Shown here: in pieces, positions 10,383 through 20,115 of the stretch
Position numbering within the stretch: the stretch's first letter is position 1
Layout: each line of letters opens with the position of its first letter
DNA from: Azorinus chamasolen
Taxonomy: Eukaryota; Mollusca; Bivalvia; Cardiida; Solecurtidae
Direction of reading: 5' to 3'
Length of the DNA: 64,000 bases
Assembly (NCBI GenBank): GCA_963576725.1
Contig: OY755243.1
Coordinates: 36,431,846-36,495,845 of the forward strand
Notes under the pieces: model-generated
Databases searched by the model: none
Told to the model about the DNA's origin: nothing
Seen by the model: only the letters and a program-made list of their open reading frames with translations
Made by a program: the position numbers and the translations under genes

Positions 10383-12719
10383 ATGGGTCTTGTGCAGCAT
10401 GTAAATTTTAGTACTCACACTGGTGGACATAGTCTTGACCTAGTTATTACTGAGGAAGTAAATGGTGTCGATGTAGTCTCCTGTCAGCCTGGTCCCTTCT
10501 TATCAGATCATTGTGTAGTCAAAGTCGTCACGAATATTAAGAAAGAGAACATTACAAGTAAAGCAGTTACCTTTAGAGATTTCAAAAACATGGACAAGTC
10601 TGCATTTATGAACAGTTTATCTGAAATTTCAATTGATTCTGAAAATGTTGACATTTGCGTAGAAAAGTTTGAAACAGAGATTAAAGACGTTTTAGACACA
10701 CATGCTCCCTTCAAAGAGAAAACCAAAATTTGCCGTGCACCGAAACCATGGTTTACAAATGAAATACTCCAGCTAAAGCGAAAGTTGCGCAAATCTGAGC
10801 GTCTTTGGAAAAAACACAAGGAGCCCGAACAGTTTGAAATCTTTAAAGCAGCAAGGAATGAATACAGTTGTCAATTAAAAAAGGAAAAAAGAAAATCTTT
10901 GAGTGAAAAAGTCATTGATTGTAAGGGTGACTCTAAAAAGTTGTATCAATTTGTATCTGATTTGACAGGAACTAAATCCGAAAATCCACTGCCTCCTAGC
11001 GAAAGTGAGATTACCCTCAGTGAAGACTTTGCCGACTATTTCATGAACAAGATACGGAACATTCGAGATTCTTTGAATTCTTTTAAAAACTTTGAGCCCA
11101 TTCAGAAAGATGTTGTACAGTTTACTGAATTTGAAGAACTGAGTCAAGAAGAAATTAGAAAATTGATAAACGAGCTCAAGACAAAGTCATGTGAATTAGA
11201 TGTTCTGCCTACAAAGATTCTGAAATTGTTTTTAGATGAACTATTACCTGTTATCACAAAGTTAGTTAACACTTCATTGAAACATGGTGTTTTCCCATCG
11301 AAATGGAAGCAAGCCATAATAAGACCGTTGCTGAAGAAAGTAGGATTGGAACTAGAACTGTCAAATTACAGACCCGTAAGCAATCTTTCCTTTCTGTCAA
11401 AACTTATTGAGAAAGCTGCATTGTTTAGACTTAACATCCACGTAACTGACCATGACCTTCTGCCCAAAAATCAATCGGCTTACAGACGATTTCACTCTTG
11501 CGAATCTGCCTTATTGAGACTTGTTCATGACCTACTTGAGGCTATGGAGAACCAGGAAGTAACTGCCCTTATTGCCATTGATCTTAGTGCTGCCTTTGAT
11601 ACTGTTGACCATGATATTCTTCTCGATGTTCTCAAGAGTCAATATGGAGTTTGTAATATTGCTCTGAAATGGTTGGACTCCTACTTACGACCAAGAAGCT
11701 GTCGCGTGAATGTAAATTCGTCACAATCACAACCTCGTTTGTTGGAGTGCAGTGTTCCACAGGGCAGTTGCCTTGGTCCTTGGCTCTACCTTGCATACGC
11801 AGGAACCTTGTTCGATGTTATTCCTCCATCTATCTCAGTATACGGTTTCGCTGATGACCATATTGCAAGTAAACGCTTTAAACCTACCCCCAGTAGTGAA
11901 AGACAAACTGTTCAAAACCTTGAAGAATGTGCCATAACGATCAATAACTGGATGAACGAAAACAAACTTAAAATGAACACAGCAAAAACTGAATTCATCA
12001 TTTTTGGAAATAAGCAACAGCTAAACAAATGTACTACACATTCAATTGATATCGCAGGAGATGTTGTTGAATCGGAAACGTGTATTAGATACCTAGGTGC
12101 TTTTCTCGATGAATCATTAACCTTCAAAGAACACGTGAAAAGAAAGTGTCGCGTTGCCATGTTGAACTACTATAGAATAAAATGTATTAGGAAATACTTG
12201 ACAAAGGAATCTGCCGAAATTTTAGTTCTTTCACTAGTGATCTCTCATTTAGATTATTGTAATGTCATTCTATACGGAATTGCACAGTGTGATATAGACA
12301 AACTACAACGAATCCAAAATATGTGCGCTAAACTCGTTTTGAATAGGAAATGGTCAGACAGCTCCAAACAATCTCTTAAAGACTTACATTGGTTACCTAT
12401 CAAAGCTAGGATCACTTTTAAGATATTGACATACATGTACAATTGCTCTCTCAACCACGCTCCCGTTTATCTGACAGAACTTCTTGTAAAGCCAGCACCA
12501 ACACGCTGTCTGAGATCGGCAGACAAAGCCCAAGAGATGTATGCTGTGCCTTTCAACAAGAGAAAGACATTTAGTGATAGAAGTTTTGGGACAGCAGGTC
12601 CCAGACTTTGGAACGGGCTTCCTAGCGAGATTAAAAGAGCAGATAATGTTGAATCTTTTAAAAGAAAGTTGAAAACACATTATTTCAGACACTTTAACTC
12701 ACTTTTTAATATTTCGTAG
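10383..12719 (+). CDS. Reverse transcriptase ORF of a CR1-like LINE (endonuclease remnant + RT)
   Basis: This 778-residue frame is the C-terminal part of a LINE polyprotein that nicks target DNA and copies the element's RNA into it. Residues 1 to about 50 are the tail of the APE-type endonuclease: THTGGHSLDLVIT and the catalytic-loop SDH near residue 41. A basic linker (about 100-200) follows. The RT domain includes NYRPVSNLSFLSKLIEKA near 327, motif A AIDLSAAFDTVDH near 397, motif B SVPQGSCLGP near 457 and the catalytic FADD near 489, so both metal-binding aspartates of motif C and that of motif A are present. The C-terminal region with WNGLPSEIKR is typical of CR1-like proteins. No frameshift or stop interrupts it, which suggests a young insertion. 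The listed ATG is only the first Met after the truncation; in-frame residues continue a few codons upstream, so it is not the native start. It has no functional link to neighbouring MITEs. Confidence 0.93.
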   Translation: MGLVQHVNFSTHTGGHSLDLVITEEVNGVDVVSCQPGPFLSDHCVVKVVTNIKKENITSKAVTFRDFKNMDKSAFMNSLSEISIDSENVDICVEKFETEIKDVLDTHAPFKEKTKICRAPKPWFTNEILQLKRKLRKSERLWKKHKEPEQFEIFKAARNEYSCQLKKEKRKSLSEKVIDCKGDSKKLYQFVSDLTGTKSENPLPPSESEITLSEDFADYFMNKIRNIRDSLNSFKNFEPIQKDVVQFTEFEELSQEEIRKLINELKTKSCELDVLPTKILKLFLDELLPVITKLVNTSLKHGVFPSKWKQAIIRPLLKKVGLELELSNYRPVSNLSFLSKLIEKAALFRLNIHVTDHDLLPKNQSAYRRFHSCESALLRLVHDLLEAMENQEVTALIAIDLSAAFDTVDHDILLDVLKSQYGVCNIALKWLDSYLRPRSCRVNVNSSQSQPRLLECSVPQGSCLGPWLYLAYAGTLFDVIPPSISVYGFADDHIASKRFKPTPSSERQTVQNLEECAITINNWMNENKLKMNTAKTEFIIFGNKQQLNKCTTHSIDIAGDVVESETCIRYLGAFLDESLTFKEHVKRKCRVAMLNYYRIKCIRKYLTKESAEILVLSLVISHLDYCNVILYGIAQCDIDKLQRIQNMCAKLVLNRKWSDSSKQSLKDLHWLPIKARITFKILTYMYNCSLNHAPVYLTELLVKPAPTRCLRSADKAQEMYAVPFNKRKTFSDRSFGTAGPRLWNGLPSEIKRADNVESFKRKLKTHYFRHFNSLFNIS

Positions 12720-12959
12720 AAACTGTCCGTGTGTTTTAGATGTATAAAGTACTTTACATAAAGTCTGGGTTTTAGTATATTATAACAGCTTTTTAACCAT
12801 CGTTTTATGGATATTCGTTTTATGCTTTCTTAAATGTATATAATATATATTAATGTATTGTATATCCTCTATCGATTTTTATTTGTCTCTGATTTTATTT
12901 ATGTCAATGTACAACGCCATTGAATGCATTATTTGCAAAAATAGGCGTTTAACCAAGTG

Positions 12960-12989
12960 ATTCAGTTTCAGTTTCAGTTTCAGTTTCAT
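12960..12989 (+). repeat. 6-bp microsatellite tail of the LINE
   Basis: About four copies of a ttcagt-type hexamer close the LINE, marking its 3' end. Confidence 0.8.
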
Positions 12990-13454
12990 ACAAGATCAGA
13001 TTTATCCCTGAGACAGCTAATCTGGATTCAACTCTTTTCATGAAAATAGTTTCAAAACACAGTGTATCACATCCATGGTTAAAACAAGTAACAAAACTGC
13101 TTGTAATGTCTCTGAAGATGGGGACTTAATATGCTTTCTTTATTGATTATGGCAGAATAACAGTTCTAAGGTTACCACTTGGGCAAAAGTTCATGACGAT
13201 TTAATCAGCTCTCTGCATACTTAAATAGCTGTAATTCCTATGATATATTTTTGCATCCTTCATCCATAGTCAGACATAGATTTGGTCCTGTGACATGGGA
13301 CTGTGGATTCTGGTGCCCTGTGGCTTTCAGAAGACTCAGATGTCATTCAATATTAATCTGGAACTTATGTTAAGTACATGTACCATCATTACCCTTAGAA
13401 TTCAAACCAGCTGAGGCAAATTTAGGCAAATAGTGCAGACTATGTCAGTTTAAC
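12990..13454. other. No recognised feature
   Basis: No gene. A weak hairpin-arm fragment (gcaaatagtgcagac) is near 13426-13440. Confidence 0.4.
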
Positions 13455-13705
13455 TTAACCCTTTCCCTGTTCTATGTTTATTCCATATTTCAATACCTAC
13501 TGAATATTCAAAGGCAAAATAGTTATAAAGACATAATTATAGAAGGTAGAACATTGTAGCCATTTTAGAAAGTAAAGAAATAGATCTATCAAATTCCATT
13601 AACAAACAGAGCAGACCCTGATCAGATGGCTCCTGTAGCGGTTTGATCTGGGTCTACTCTGTTTGTAAATGCTTGAAAATGTGTTTATATGAAAGAAAGG
13701 GTTAA
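13455..13705 (-). mobile_element. A-family MITE, complete
   Basis: Begins ttaaccctttccctgttc (the A distal end) and ends gaaagaaagggttaa. TTAA on both sides; hairpin at about 13602-13672 with a small loss in its right arm. Confidence 0.88.
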
Positions 13706-14239
13706 AGCTATCTAAATATGCTAAATTGACTGATTCAGCTTAAATACCCACTGAAAAAGAATGCTGGGTGTCTAAATACTTATGGTAATTAGGTTCTCCA
13801 CTAACTAACATATTGTATTTCAAAAAGCCTGTAACATGTATCTCAATTTTCTATCTATTTTATAATTACATGTATAACCACTCATTTTAATAATTATATA
13901 GACAGTTTTTGTTACCACAGACAATTGGACATTATCAAAAATTACAAACAGCTGTTGTCAGTGACCGAGACCAAAGAAGAGTTCCATCCATCAATCCTTT
14001 TCCTTCACTGTAGCTTCCTATACCAAAAGTTTCAAAAGGAATGAAAATTCAAACATAACAAGATGTGTTTGTAAAGCACTATACTCCCCATTATGACCTT
14101 TGAGTGCTGAGCAATTTTTTAATCTTCTTGATCAACAGAACTTTCCAATTTTTTTCAAAGGATACTCATCAGTTGAGACACCTAGTTACTAATCTGGATC
14201 CAAACTGCTTCCAAAGGTGATCATTGATCGGACAGAGAT
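13706..14239. other. Unrecognised DNA with a dispersed-repeat fragment
   Basis: 14057-14110 repeats the aagatgtgtttgtaaagcac motif of 9371-9600. No gene seen. Confidence 0.45.
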
Positions 14240-14440
14240 GCCTTTTAACGTCTTTGCAAACAGAGTAGACCCAGATCAGATTGCTCCTGTAGGAGTCATC
14301 TGGTCAGGGTCAGCTCTGTTTGCTTTATAATGGAATAATATAGTCTCTGCCAAAGTTAAAAAAAAAACTTGTGTCCATATACTATTATAAAAATTCATGA
14401 TGTCATTATTTCTTACATGAATATTCATGAGGTAAAGGAT
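14240..14440 (+). mobile_element. B-family MITE, left end eroded
   Basis: Hairpin at about 14252-14322 (caaacagagtagacccagat..), body and distal end catgaatattcatgaggtaaagga, abutting the next element. Confidence 0.8.
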
Positions 14441-14667
14441 GTCACCCTTTCCTCCATAAATACGCCTTTCTACGCCTCTGTTATAATCGCTTCTTGAAAC
14501 TATTATGATAAATAGAGCATTTGCTCCTATAGGAGCAAATGTTCTATTTATCACAATAGTTTCAAACTATAAAGTTCTAGAATTTTCCTTTTCTCTAGTT
14601 AATGCTCCTTTTTGGTAGATTTATTCAAAGTTTGGATCTAAAAATAGCCTATGAGGGAAAGGATTAA
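14440..14667 (+). mobile_element. D-family MITE
   Basis: Left terminus changed to gtcaccctttcctcc; right end ggaaaggattaa. Near-perfect hairpin (gaaactattatgataaat.. ) at about 14495-14563. Confidence 0.82.
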
Positions 14668-14858
14668 TTAGATGATTTTTATAATGGCATATGAACACAG
14701 GGATATTTTGCTGTGGCAGAAACTATAGAATCAGATCTATTCTGTTTCATTAGCAAACAGAGAAGACCCAGATCAGATGACTCCCACAGTGACTGTCTGA
14801 TCTAGATCTATTTTGTTAGCAAAAGCATGAACAGGCATCTATATCAGTAAAGGGTTAA
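14664..14858 (-). mobile_element. B-family MITE, distal part shortened
   Basis: Shares TTAA (14664-14667) with the preceding D element. Contains ataatggcatatgaacac, the hairpin at about 14752-14823 and the end agtaaagggttaa. Confidence 0.78.
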
Positions 14859-14938
14859 ATAAAGATGTGAAGTTCATGGCTACTGTCACTTCTGTAATTG
14901 AAGCACAGTGATTAATGTATTTTTATGTCTGTACATAT

Positions 14939-15188
14939 TTAACCCTTCGCTTGCTGAATTTTAAAATACATTTCTCCTTCTTTACCCATGCCCTGTTGTA
15001 TAATAACATATATCTTCACTGTGTACACATATTTCGTTGTGCAATCACTGCTGTGGAGTGCACTGGTTGCACAATCAACTTGTAAATAGTGCAGACCCTG
15101 ATGAGACAGCTCCTGCAGGAGCTGTCTCATCTGGGTCTTCACTATTTACAGGTAGGTATATTGACGTGAACAGCAAGTGAAGGGTTAA
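14939..15188 (-). mobile_element. G-family MITE, complete
   Basis: TTAA at 14939-14942 and 15185-15188. Body with tgcacaatcaacttgtaaat, hairpin at about 15082-15150 (gtgcagaccctgatgagac.. ) and right end tagg(t)atattgacgtgaa-cagcaag-tgaagggttaa. Copies of G are very alike, suggesting recent activity. Confidence 0.9.
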
Positions 15189-15399
15189 CACAGTCCCTCA
15201 TATAAACGTCTTTTGACGCCTCCGTAAGTCACTTTTTGAAACCATTGTGATAAATAGCACATTTGCAAATGCTCTATTTATCACAATGGTTTCAAAACTA
15301 CACAATTCTAGAATTTTGCCTTTTTCTAGTAAATCTCCTTTTCAGTAGATGTATTCAAAGAAGTTGGGTCTAAAAACAACTAATGAGGGAATGGGTTAT
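15185..15399 (+). mobile_element. D-family MITE chained to the G element
   Basis: Starts in the shared TTAA 15185-15188. Its hairpin centre is shortened (gcacatttgcaaatgctc), ending gagggaatgggtta. Confidence 0.82.
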
Positions 15400-15470
15400 T
15401 GTCTATATTGACCTTCAACCTCCTGATCTGAAAATCAGTTGTTATTACAATTAAAATGAATAATTGACCA

Positions 15471-15655
15471 TTAACCCATTCCTTCATAGGCTATTTTTAG
15501 ATCCAACCACTTTGAATAAATCTACTGAAAAGGAGCATTAATTAGAGAAAAGGAATTTTATTTAGAATTTTGTAGTTTGAAACCATTGTGATAAATAGTA
15601 GGAGCAAATGCTCTATTTATCACAGTGGTTTCAATAGGTGAATTTTGCAGAGGCT
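15471..15655 (-). mobile_element. D-family MITE, proximal end lost
   Basis: Starts ttaacccattccttcatagg; hairpin at about 15575-15633 with one arm shortened by a deletion (ataaatagtaggagcaaatg). No closing TTAA. Confidence 0.75.
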
Positions 15656-15890
15656 TCAAATTTGATGGCAAACTGTTGAATGTAGAGATAAATAGGAATG
15701 ATGAAGATGTTATTCATTTAGTCACAATGACCTAAAATGACCAAGGTCAGTCTTACTGTTAACCCTTTGTATGCTTGGGCCATGATTTAATGAAATATCG
15801 TATGACCAAAATTGTACTAAGTTTTAACATGTGACAATTGTGACTGTCATACGATAGAACTTATGATAATGTTTGTCATACGAAGTTAGC
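15656..15890. other. Unrecognised DNA
   Basis: A local inverted repeat around cttcgtatgac / gtcatacga is near 15795-15885. No gene. Confidence 0.4.
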
Positions 15891-16126
15891 TTAACCCTTT
15901 CCCTCATATAAACACCTCTTCACGCATTTGCAAACAGAGTAGACCCAGATCAGACGGCTCCTGTAGGAGCCGTCTGATCAGGGTCTGCTCTGTTTGCCAA
16001 AGGATTTGATAGTTCTGTTTCTTTTGTTTCTAAAATGGCTAAAATGTTCCACCTTCCAGATTTCATTATCACAATCTTCAGTAAGTATTGAAAATTGAAC
16101 TAAATATAGAACAGGGAAAGGGTTAA
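15891..16126 (+). mobile_element. A-family MITE, complete
   Basis: TTAA both sides. Perfect-looking hairpin at 15929-15999 except for the conserved A/T mismatch. A clean reference copy of family A. Confidence 0.92.
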
Positions 16127-16434
16127 ACTGTTGTCTGCTGGAATGTGCAGTAGATTTGACTGTTAGTAGTAGTGATTGTCATCCTTTATTTTTTAACTTT
16201 CAGCACTCTACTGGCAAATTTGTGATAACCTTTGCAAACAGTTTTGGTCCAAATAAGACCCCGAGAAACTCAGCGTCTCATTAGCACACTGTTTGACTCT
16301 CAACACAGTTACACTGTCTTTTGAAAAGGAATCCAAGAAAAATGTATTTTTATAAAATGAAGCAGAAGACAATGATTATCTGCAGACAATTTCTCAGAAA
16401 ACAGAAGAACACAGGCAATATAGTTCAGCATATT
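16127..16434. other. Decayed F-like MITE and unrecognised DNA
   Basis: Weak hairpin trace (caaacagttttggtccaaat.. gcacactgtttgac) at about 16235-16294. Confidence 0.4.
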
Positions 16435-16542
16435 CCAAACTACAAAGTTCTGAAATTGTCCTTTTCTCTAGTAAATACTCCTTTTCAGTAGGTTTATTCC
16501 AAGAGGTTGGGTCTAAAGATAGCCCATGAGAAAATGGGTTAA
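16435..16542 (+). mobile_element. D-family MITE, right half only
   Basis: Body from ccaaactacaaagttctgaa to gagaaaatgggttaa; hairpin absent. Confidence 0.75.
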
Positions 16543-16869
16543 ATGAAATGATAAAATTTACTAGAGAATTCTGAGTGTCAGACAGTGCAGATCCTGATCA
16601 GAGTTCTTCAAGGAGCTCTCAGACATGCAATAAAATGACAGTTTACTCTTTTTCCACCTTTAACTTACGTTAAAATTTCATGATGGTGATAAACCTATTA
16701 GTGAAGATTTTGAGATAAAGAAAGGTCAGTTAGAGCCCTTTGAATGTACCTAATGACATGGAACAAAATTAACGTCAGGCCAGCAAATGGAAGACATAGA
16801 CAAATAGTCAAGATGTCATCAGATTCTCTTATCTGGATCTGCACTGTTTGTTGAACCTTTTATACCATA
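16543..16869. other. Decayed E-like fragments
   Basis: A hairpin trace (gtcagacagtgcagatcctg) near 16577-16625; otherwise unrecognised. Confidence 0.4.
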
Positions 16870-17062
16870 TATGCATCTTTGCAAACAGAGTAGACCAAGA
16901 CCAGAGAGCTCCTGTAGGTAGGAGCTATCTGATCAGGGTCTACTCTGCCTGCTTATGTAATAATGTATATCCGATTCTACAGTTTCTGCCTTGATCATAT
17001 GCCATTATAAACAAGAAAGTAAAACTGACACAAAATACATCATCTGATATGAATATAAGATA
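16870..17062 (+). mobile_element. B-family MITE, right part interrupted or lost
   Basis: Hairpin at about 16876-16953 and body (ccgattctacagtttctgcc) to about 17015; the distal end is not found beyond the neighbouring H element. Confidence 0.7.
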
Positions 17063-17266
17063 CAGTAAAACCTCGATTATTCGAATTTTCGTTAGAAACG
17101 AATTTAGACCCTTTTAGGCAGGTGGCTGCTTAATGCATGATGAAAGTCATGCAGAAAGCTCCTAGAGGAGCTTTCTGCATGACTTTCACCATGCATTAAG
17201 CTGCCACCTGTCTTAAAGATCGATAATAATACGTATTTTAGTGTTCGGATAATCGAGGTTTTACTG
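17063..17266. mobile_element. H-family MITE, best-preserved termini
   Basis: CAGTAAAACCTCGATTATTC at the left pairs with its complement at the right; TA at 17061-17062 and 17267-17268. Central palindrome of about 90 bp (aggtggctgcttaatgcatg.. ). The 'CCTCGATTATnCGAA' terminus closely resembles pogo/Tigger ends (established knowledge, from memory). Confidence 0.93.
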
Positions 17267-17268
17267 TA

Positions 17269-17650
17269 ACCTGAATGCTTGAATCAATGTACACTGTACT
17301 CAAACTTGATCAAGATATAGCCTTCATAGAAACTTGTCAAGTTAGAAGGTGAACTAGCATACAATGGTCAATGTTTACTAATTCAAGGGTCATAACTCTG
17401 AAGTTTGTTGGTTCGTTATCAATCTTGACATCATGGCAATATACATTTTCCTGAAGGTTAGTGAAGACTGGATAAAAATTGTTTTATTAAAAGAGTGAAC
17501 ACGGCTAAAATAGGCACTTCTGGCTAATTCAAGTGCCACAAATCTAAAGTGGCTAGGACCATTCTGCTGGTAAACAATTTTGGTCGAGATACTTTGGCCA
17601 CACATCATTTGGAACACATCTAATATAGCAGACCCCAGTTTTTAAAGCGA
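17269..17650. repeat. Dispersed repeat with 'gggtcataactctgaag'
   Basis: Two related stretches (attcaagggtcataactctg near 17382 and attcaagtgccacaaatcta near 17525), followed by ttggtcgagatactttggcc. I associate this with bivalve interspersed repeats; class unknown. Confidence 0.5.
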
Positions 17651-18335
17651 AATGTAATACAACTACAGTATGTGATTGGCGGTAAATAACCTATGACATA
17701 ACCAATGACGTCAAAATACTTGCAAATGGCAGGATGCTGTTGTTCTGTCAGGGATTGCAGCCCTGAACCCTTCTTAAATTCTTATTTTCATACAGAAATT
17801 CAAGGCCACTTTTAGAAAGATAAGATGAAAAGTTTCTCCCCTTGAAATCCATTTACTCCACAATTTATGATCGCCATTTATTGCACAATAGTCACCATAG
17901 TGACCCGAGGTAAACACAATGCGATTAAACAAAATGGTGTAAATACATGCTCTGTACCTTGTTATGATTCGTGTTTTCCAGGGTCTGCATTACTAGATTT
18001 TTTTCCTCCAAAAAACTGCATTAAAATTACCTTATTTCAAATAGCATCCAGTTTCTCTGATTCAATATGCTTTAAAAGAATTGACATTTTCTAATTTGTG
18101 CTTCAAATCCTGAATTCCATATTAAGACAATATTATACATGTATATAAAAATAATTGAAGTGAATATCTTATCAAATTAATATCTTTTCAATAGTTTTCC
18201 CAGAAAACAACTAACTAAAATATGACTGACAAAAAAGCAACAAACACACAAAGTTCAAGGGCCATAACTTTAAAATAAAATGACTTATATAACAGAATTT
18301 AAAAACAGCTTGGATAAAGTGAATACAGGGGTGAT
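17651..18335. other. Non-repetitive stretch with promoter-like motifs and a small ORF
   Basis: Contains ATTGG (17675-17679), CCAAT (17702-17706) overlapping a perfect CRE palindrome TGACGTCA (17706-17713), then an ATG at 17726 opening a 29-codon Cys-rich frame starting MAGCCCSVRDCSPEP. A second frame at 17867-18094 contains VNTCSVPCYDSC. These look faintly like a cysteine-rich zinc-binding start, but neither frame is long and I cannot name a domain. Confidence 0.25.
17675..17713 (+). promoter_or_regulatory. CCAAT-box pair and CRE-like palindrome
   Basis: An inverted CCAAT box, a CCAAT box and TGACGTCA fall within 39 bp, just upstream of an ATG. CREB/ATF and NF-Y sites often pair in promoters (established). 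Whether this drives a transcript is unknown. Confidence 0.25.
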
Positions 18336-18515
18336 CTGATCTGGATCTATTCTGTTTGCAAATGCATGAAAAGGTGTCTATATGAAGGAAAGGGTGAATT
18401 AGCTGAATTTTATATCAATTGGTATAATGACCAAGAGATTTTTACCATAGCAGAAACAGAACAACCAGATCTGTATTATTTTATAAGCACACAGAGCAGA
18501 CCCTACAGCCTTATA
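18336..18515 (-). mobile_element. B-type fragments
   Basis: Right hairpin arm plus end (ctattctgtttgcaaatgca.. gaaggaaagggt) at 18336-18396, then a second partial B body with arm gcacacagagcagaccct near 18487. Confidence 0.55.
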
Positions 18516-18888
18516 ATTATAGGTTATAATGCCCCCAGTGTTTGTTATCTACAATCTTCTCATTCTGATAGACCATTCTACTTTAAGACAATTCAGCATC
18601 TTGTCAGTTACACCAGTCTATTCATGGAGTACTTTTAGTCTACCTACTGACCTACAGAGCCAGACAGAAATAAAAAAAAACTATGTCTGGCCAAAACTGA
18701 TCTGTCATTGATAAATGAACTGTGAGACTTCAACAAGCCTAAGTGTAGTTTGAATATCCTTACCAATAGTCAGCTGTTTTCCCATCTCTTGTCCATCTAT
18801 TTGAACACCCATAAAGTTCTACAAAAAGAAAGTTTAATAACCATTTTTAAAGAAAAGACTCTTGTATCGTATGTTGACTTTGAAAAAA
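18516..18888. other. No recognised feature
   Basis: AT-rich, no convincing gene. Confidence 0.35.
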
Positions 18889-18917
18889 GTGTCTGTCTGT
18901 CTGTCTGTCTGTCTGTA

Positions 18918-18960
<43 letters not shown>

Positions 18961-18993
18961 ATGTATGTCTGTCTGTCTGTTTGTCTGTCTGTT
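18889..18993. repeat. (CTGT)n microsatellite
   Basis: About 26 copies of the tetramer ctgt/gtct with three or four single-base interruptions. It creates an artificial open frame. Confidence 0.97.
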
Positions 18994-19001
18994 AGACACA
19001 T

Positions 19002-19247
19002 TTAACCCTTTACTCCATTAGTATTCATGTAAGAAGTAATGGCATCATGCATGTTAATTAGATTAATTTTCCTAAAGACGTGAACACAAAAATGTTTGGT
19101 CATGACAGAAACTGTACAATCATTACCTATGTTGTTCCATAAGCAAAAAGAGAAGACCCTGATCAGATGGCTCCAATAGGAGCCATCTGATCTTGGTCTA
19201 CTGTTTGCAAAGTCACAGAATGTCTTATTTATGGAGTAAAGGGTTAA
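19002..19247 (-). mobile_element. B-family MITE, complete
   Basis: TTAA at 19002-19005 and 19244-19247; begins ttaaccctttactccattag, hairpin at about 19141-19210, ends tatttatggagtaaagggttaa. Confidence 0.9.
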
Positions 19248-19362
19248 AGAGACATGGCCAAGGGACATACTCTCACACTGAGACAATAGACCAAAATGTC
19301 AACATCACAAGTGCCATCCTAATAGTGCCCCTTAACCCATAGAATGCTAAAAGAATAACTGT

Positions 19363-19600
19363 TTAAATCCTTTACTCCATGAATATTCATGTAAGAAGTA
19401 ATGACATCATGCATATTAATTAGCTGTGATTTTATAATGATATATGAACACAGTCATATTTAACCCAGATAGAAGGTGTAGAATCAAATCTATATTACAT
19501 ATGTCATAAGCAAACAGAGCAGACCCAGATCAGATGGCTCCTGTAGGGTATACTCTGTTTGCAATGGTGTAGAAAGACGTATTTATGGAGTAAAGAGTTA
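19363..19600 (-). mobile_element. B-family MITE with deletion in hairpin
   Basis: Begins ttaaatcctttactccatg, ends gagtaaagagtta. The right arm lost its inner part (ctcctgtagggtatactctg). Confidence 0.82.
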
Positions 19601-19674
19601 GCAGTAGAGTCCACTTTCAAGGAGCCCCCGGATCTGGGTCTACACTGTTTGCAAATGTCAATTCTGTTTGTCAC
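19601..19674. mobile_element. E-type fragment
   Basis: tagagtccactttcaaggag.. tctgggtctacactgtttgcaaatgtca is the right half of an E element in reverse. Confidence 0.55.
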
Positions 19675-19872
19675 TTTGCAAATAGTGTAGACCCAGATCA
19701 TACTGTTCCTGTAACAGCTGTCTGATCAGGGTCTGCTCTGTGAAATAATACAGATCTGATTCTACCATGGTAAAACTTCTCTTGTCTCTTGTTCATAGGC
19801 CATTATAAATATTTTGCTGATATTCATCCAGTGATTGTTTCTTATGGGAATATATATGAGGTAAAGGGTTAA
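19675..19872 (+). mobile_element. B-family MITE, left end lost
   Basis: Hairpin at 19677-19743, distal end atatatgaggtaaagggttaa; its closing TTAA is shared with the next element. Confidence 0.82.
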
Positions 19873-20115
19873 CCCTTTACTCCATAAATACCCTTTTCTG
19901 CGTCTTTGCAAACAGAGTAGACCCAGATCAGATGGCTCCTATAGGAGCCATCTGATTGGGGTCTGCTCTGTTTGCTTATGATATAACACAGATATGATTC
20001 TACAGTTTCTGCCTTGGTTAGATATTCCTGTGTTCAATATGTTATTATAAAATTACAGCTAATTAATATACATGTCATTACTTCTTACATAAATATTCAT
20101 GGAGTAAAGAGTTAA
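19869..20115 (+). mobile_element. B-family MITE, complete, chained
   Basis: Opens in the TTAA shared with the preceding B copy and closes at 20112-20115. Hairpin at about 19906-19976. A good reference copy of B. Confidence 0.9.

Larger units (their letters stand above)
10371..12989 (+). mobile_element. CR1-like non-LTR retrotransposon, 5'-truncated
   Basis: The element starts inside the endonuclease, has a full reverse transcriptase frame, then about 240 bp of 3' untranslated sequence ending in a short tandem array of a 6-mer (ttcagt/tttcag) at about 12960-12989. Microsatellite-like 3' tails instead of poly-A are typical of CR1/L2-clade LINEs (established). The clade itself is inferred from motifs remembered. 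Truncation within the endonuclease is the common outcome of incomplete target-primed reverse transcription. Confidence 0.85.

Noticed and set aside
10508..12692. Minus-strand and alternative-frame ORFs over the LINE
   Set aside because: Shadows of the reverse transcriptase frame.
18750..18995. Frame ending in repeated Ser-Val-Cys-Leu
   Set aside because: Produced by the (CTGT)n microsatellite.
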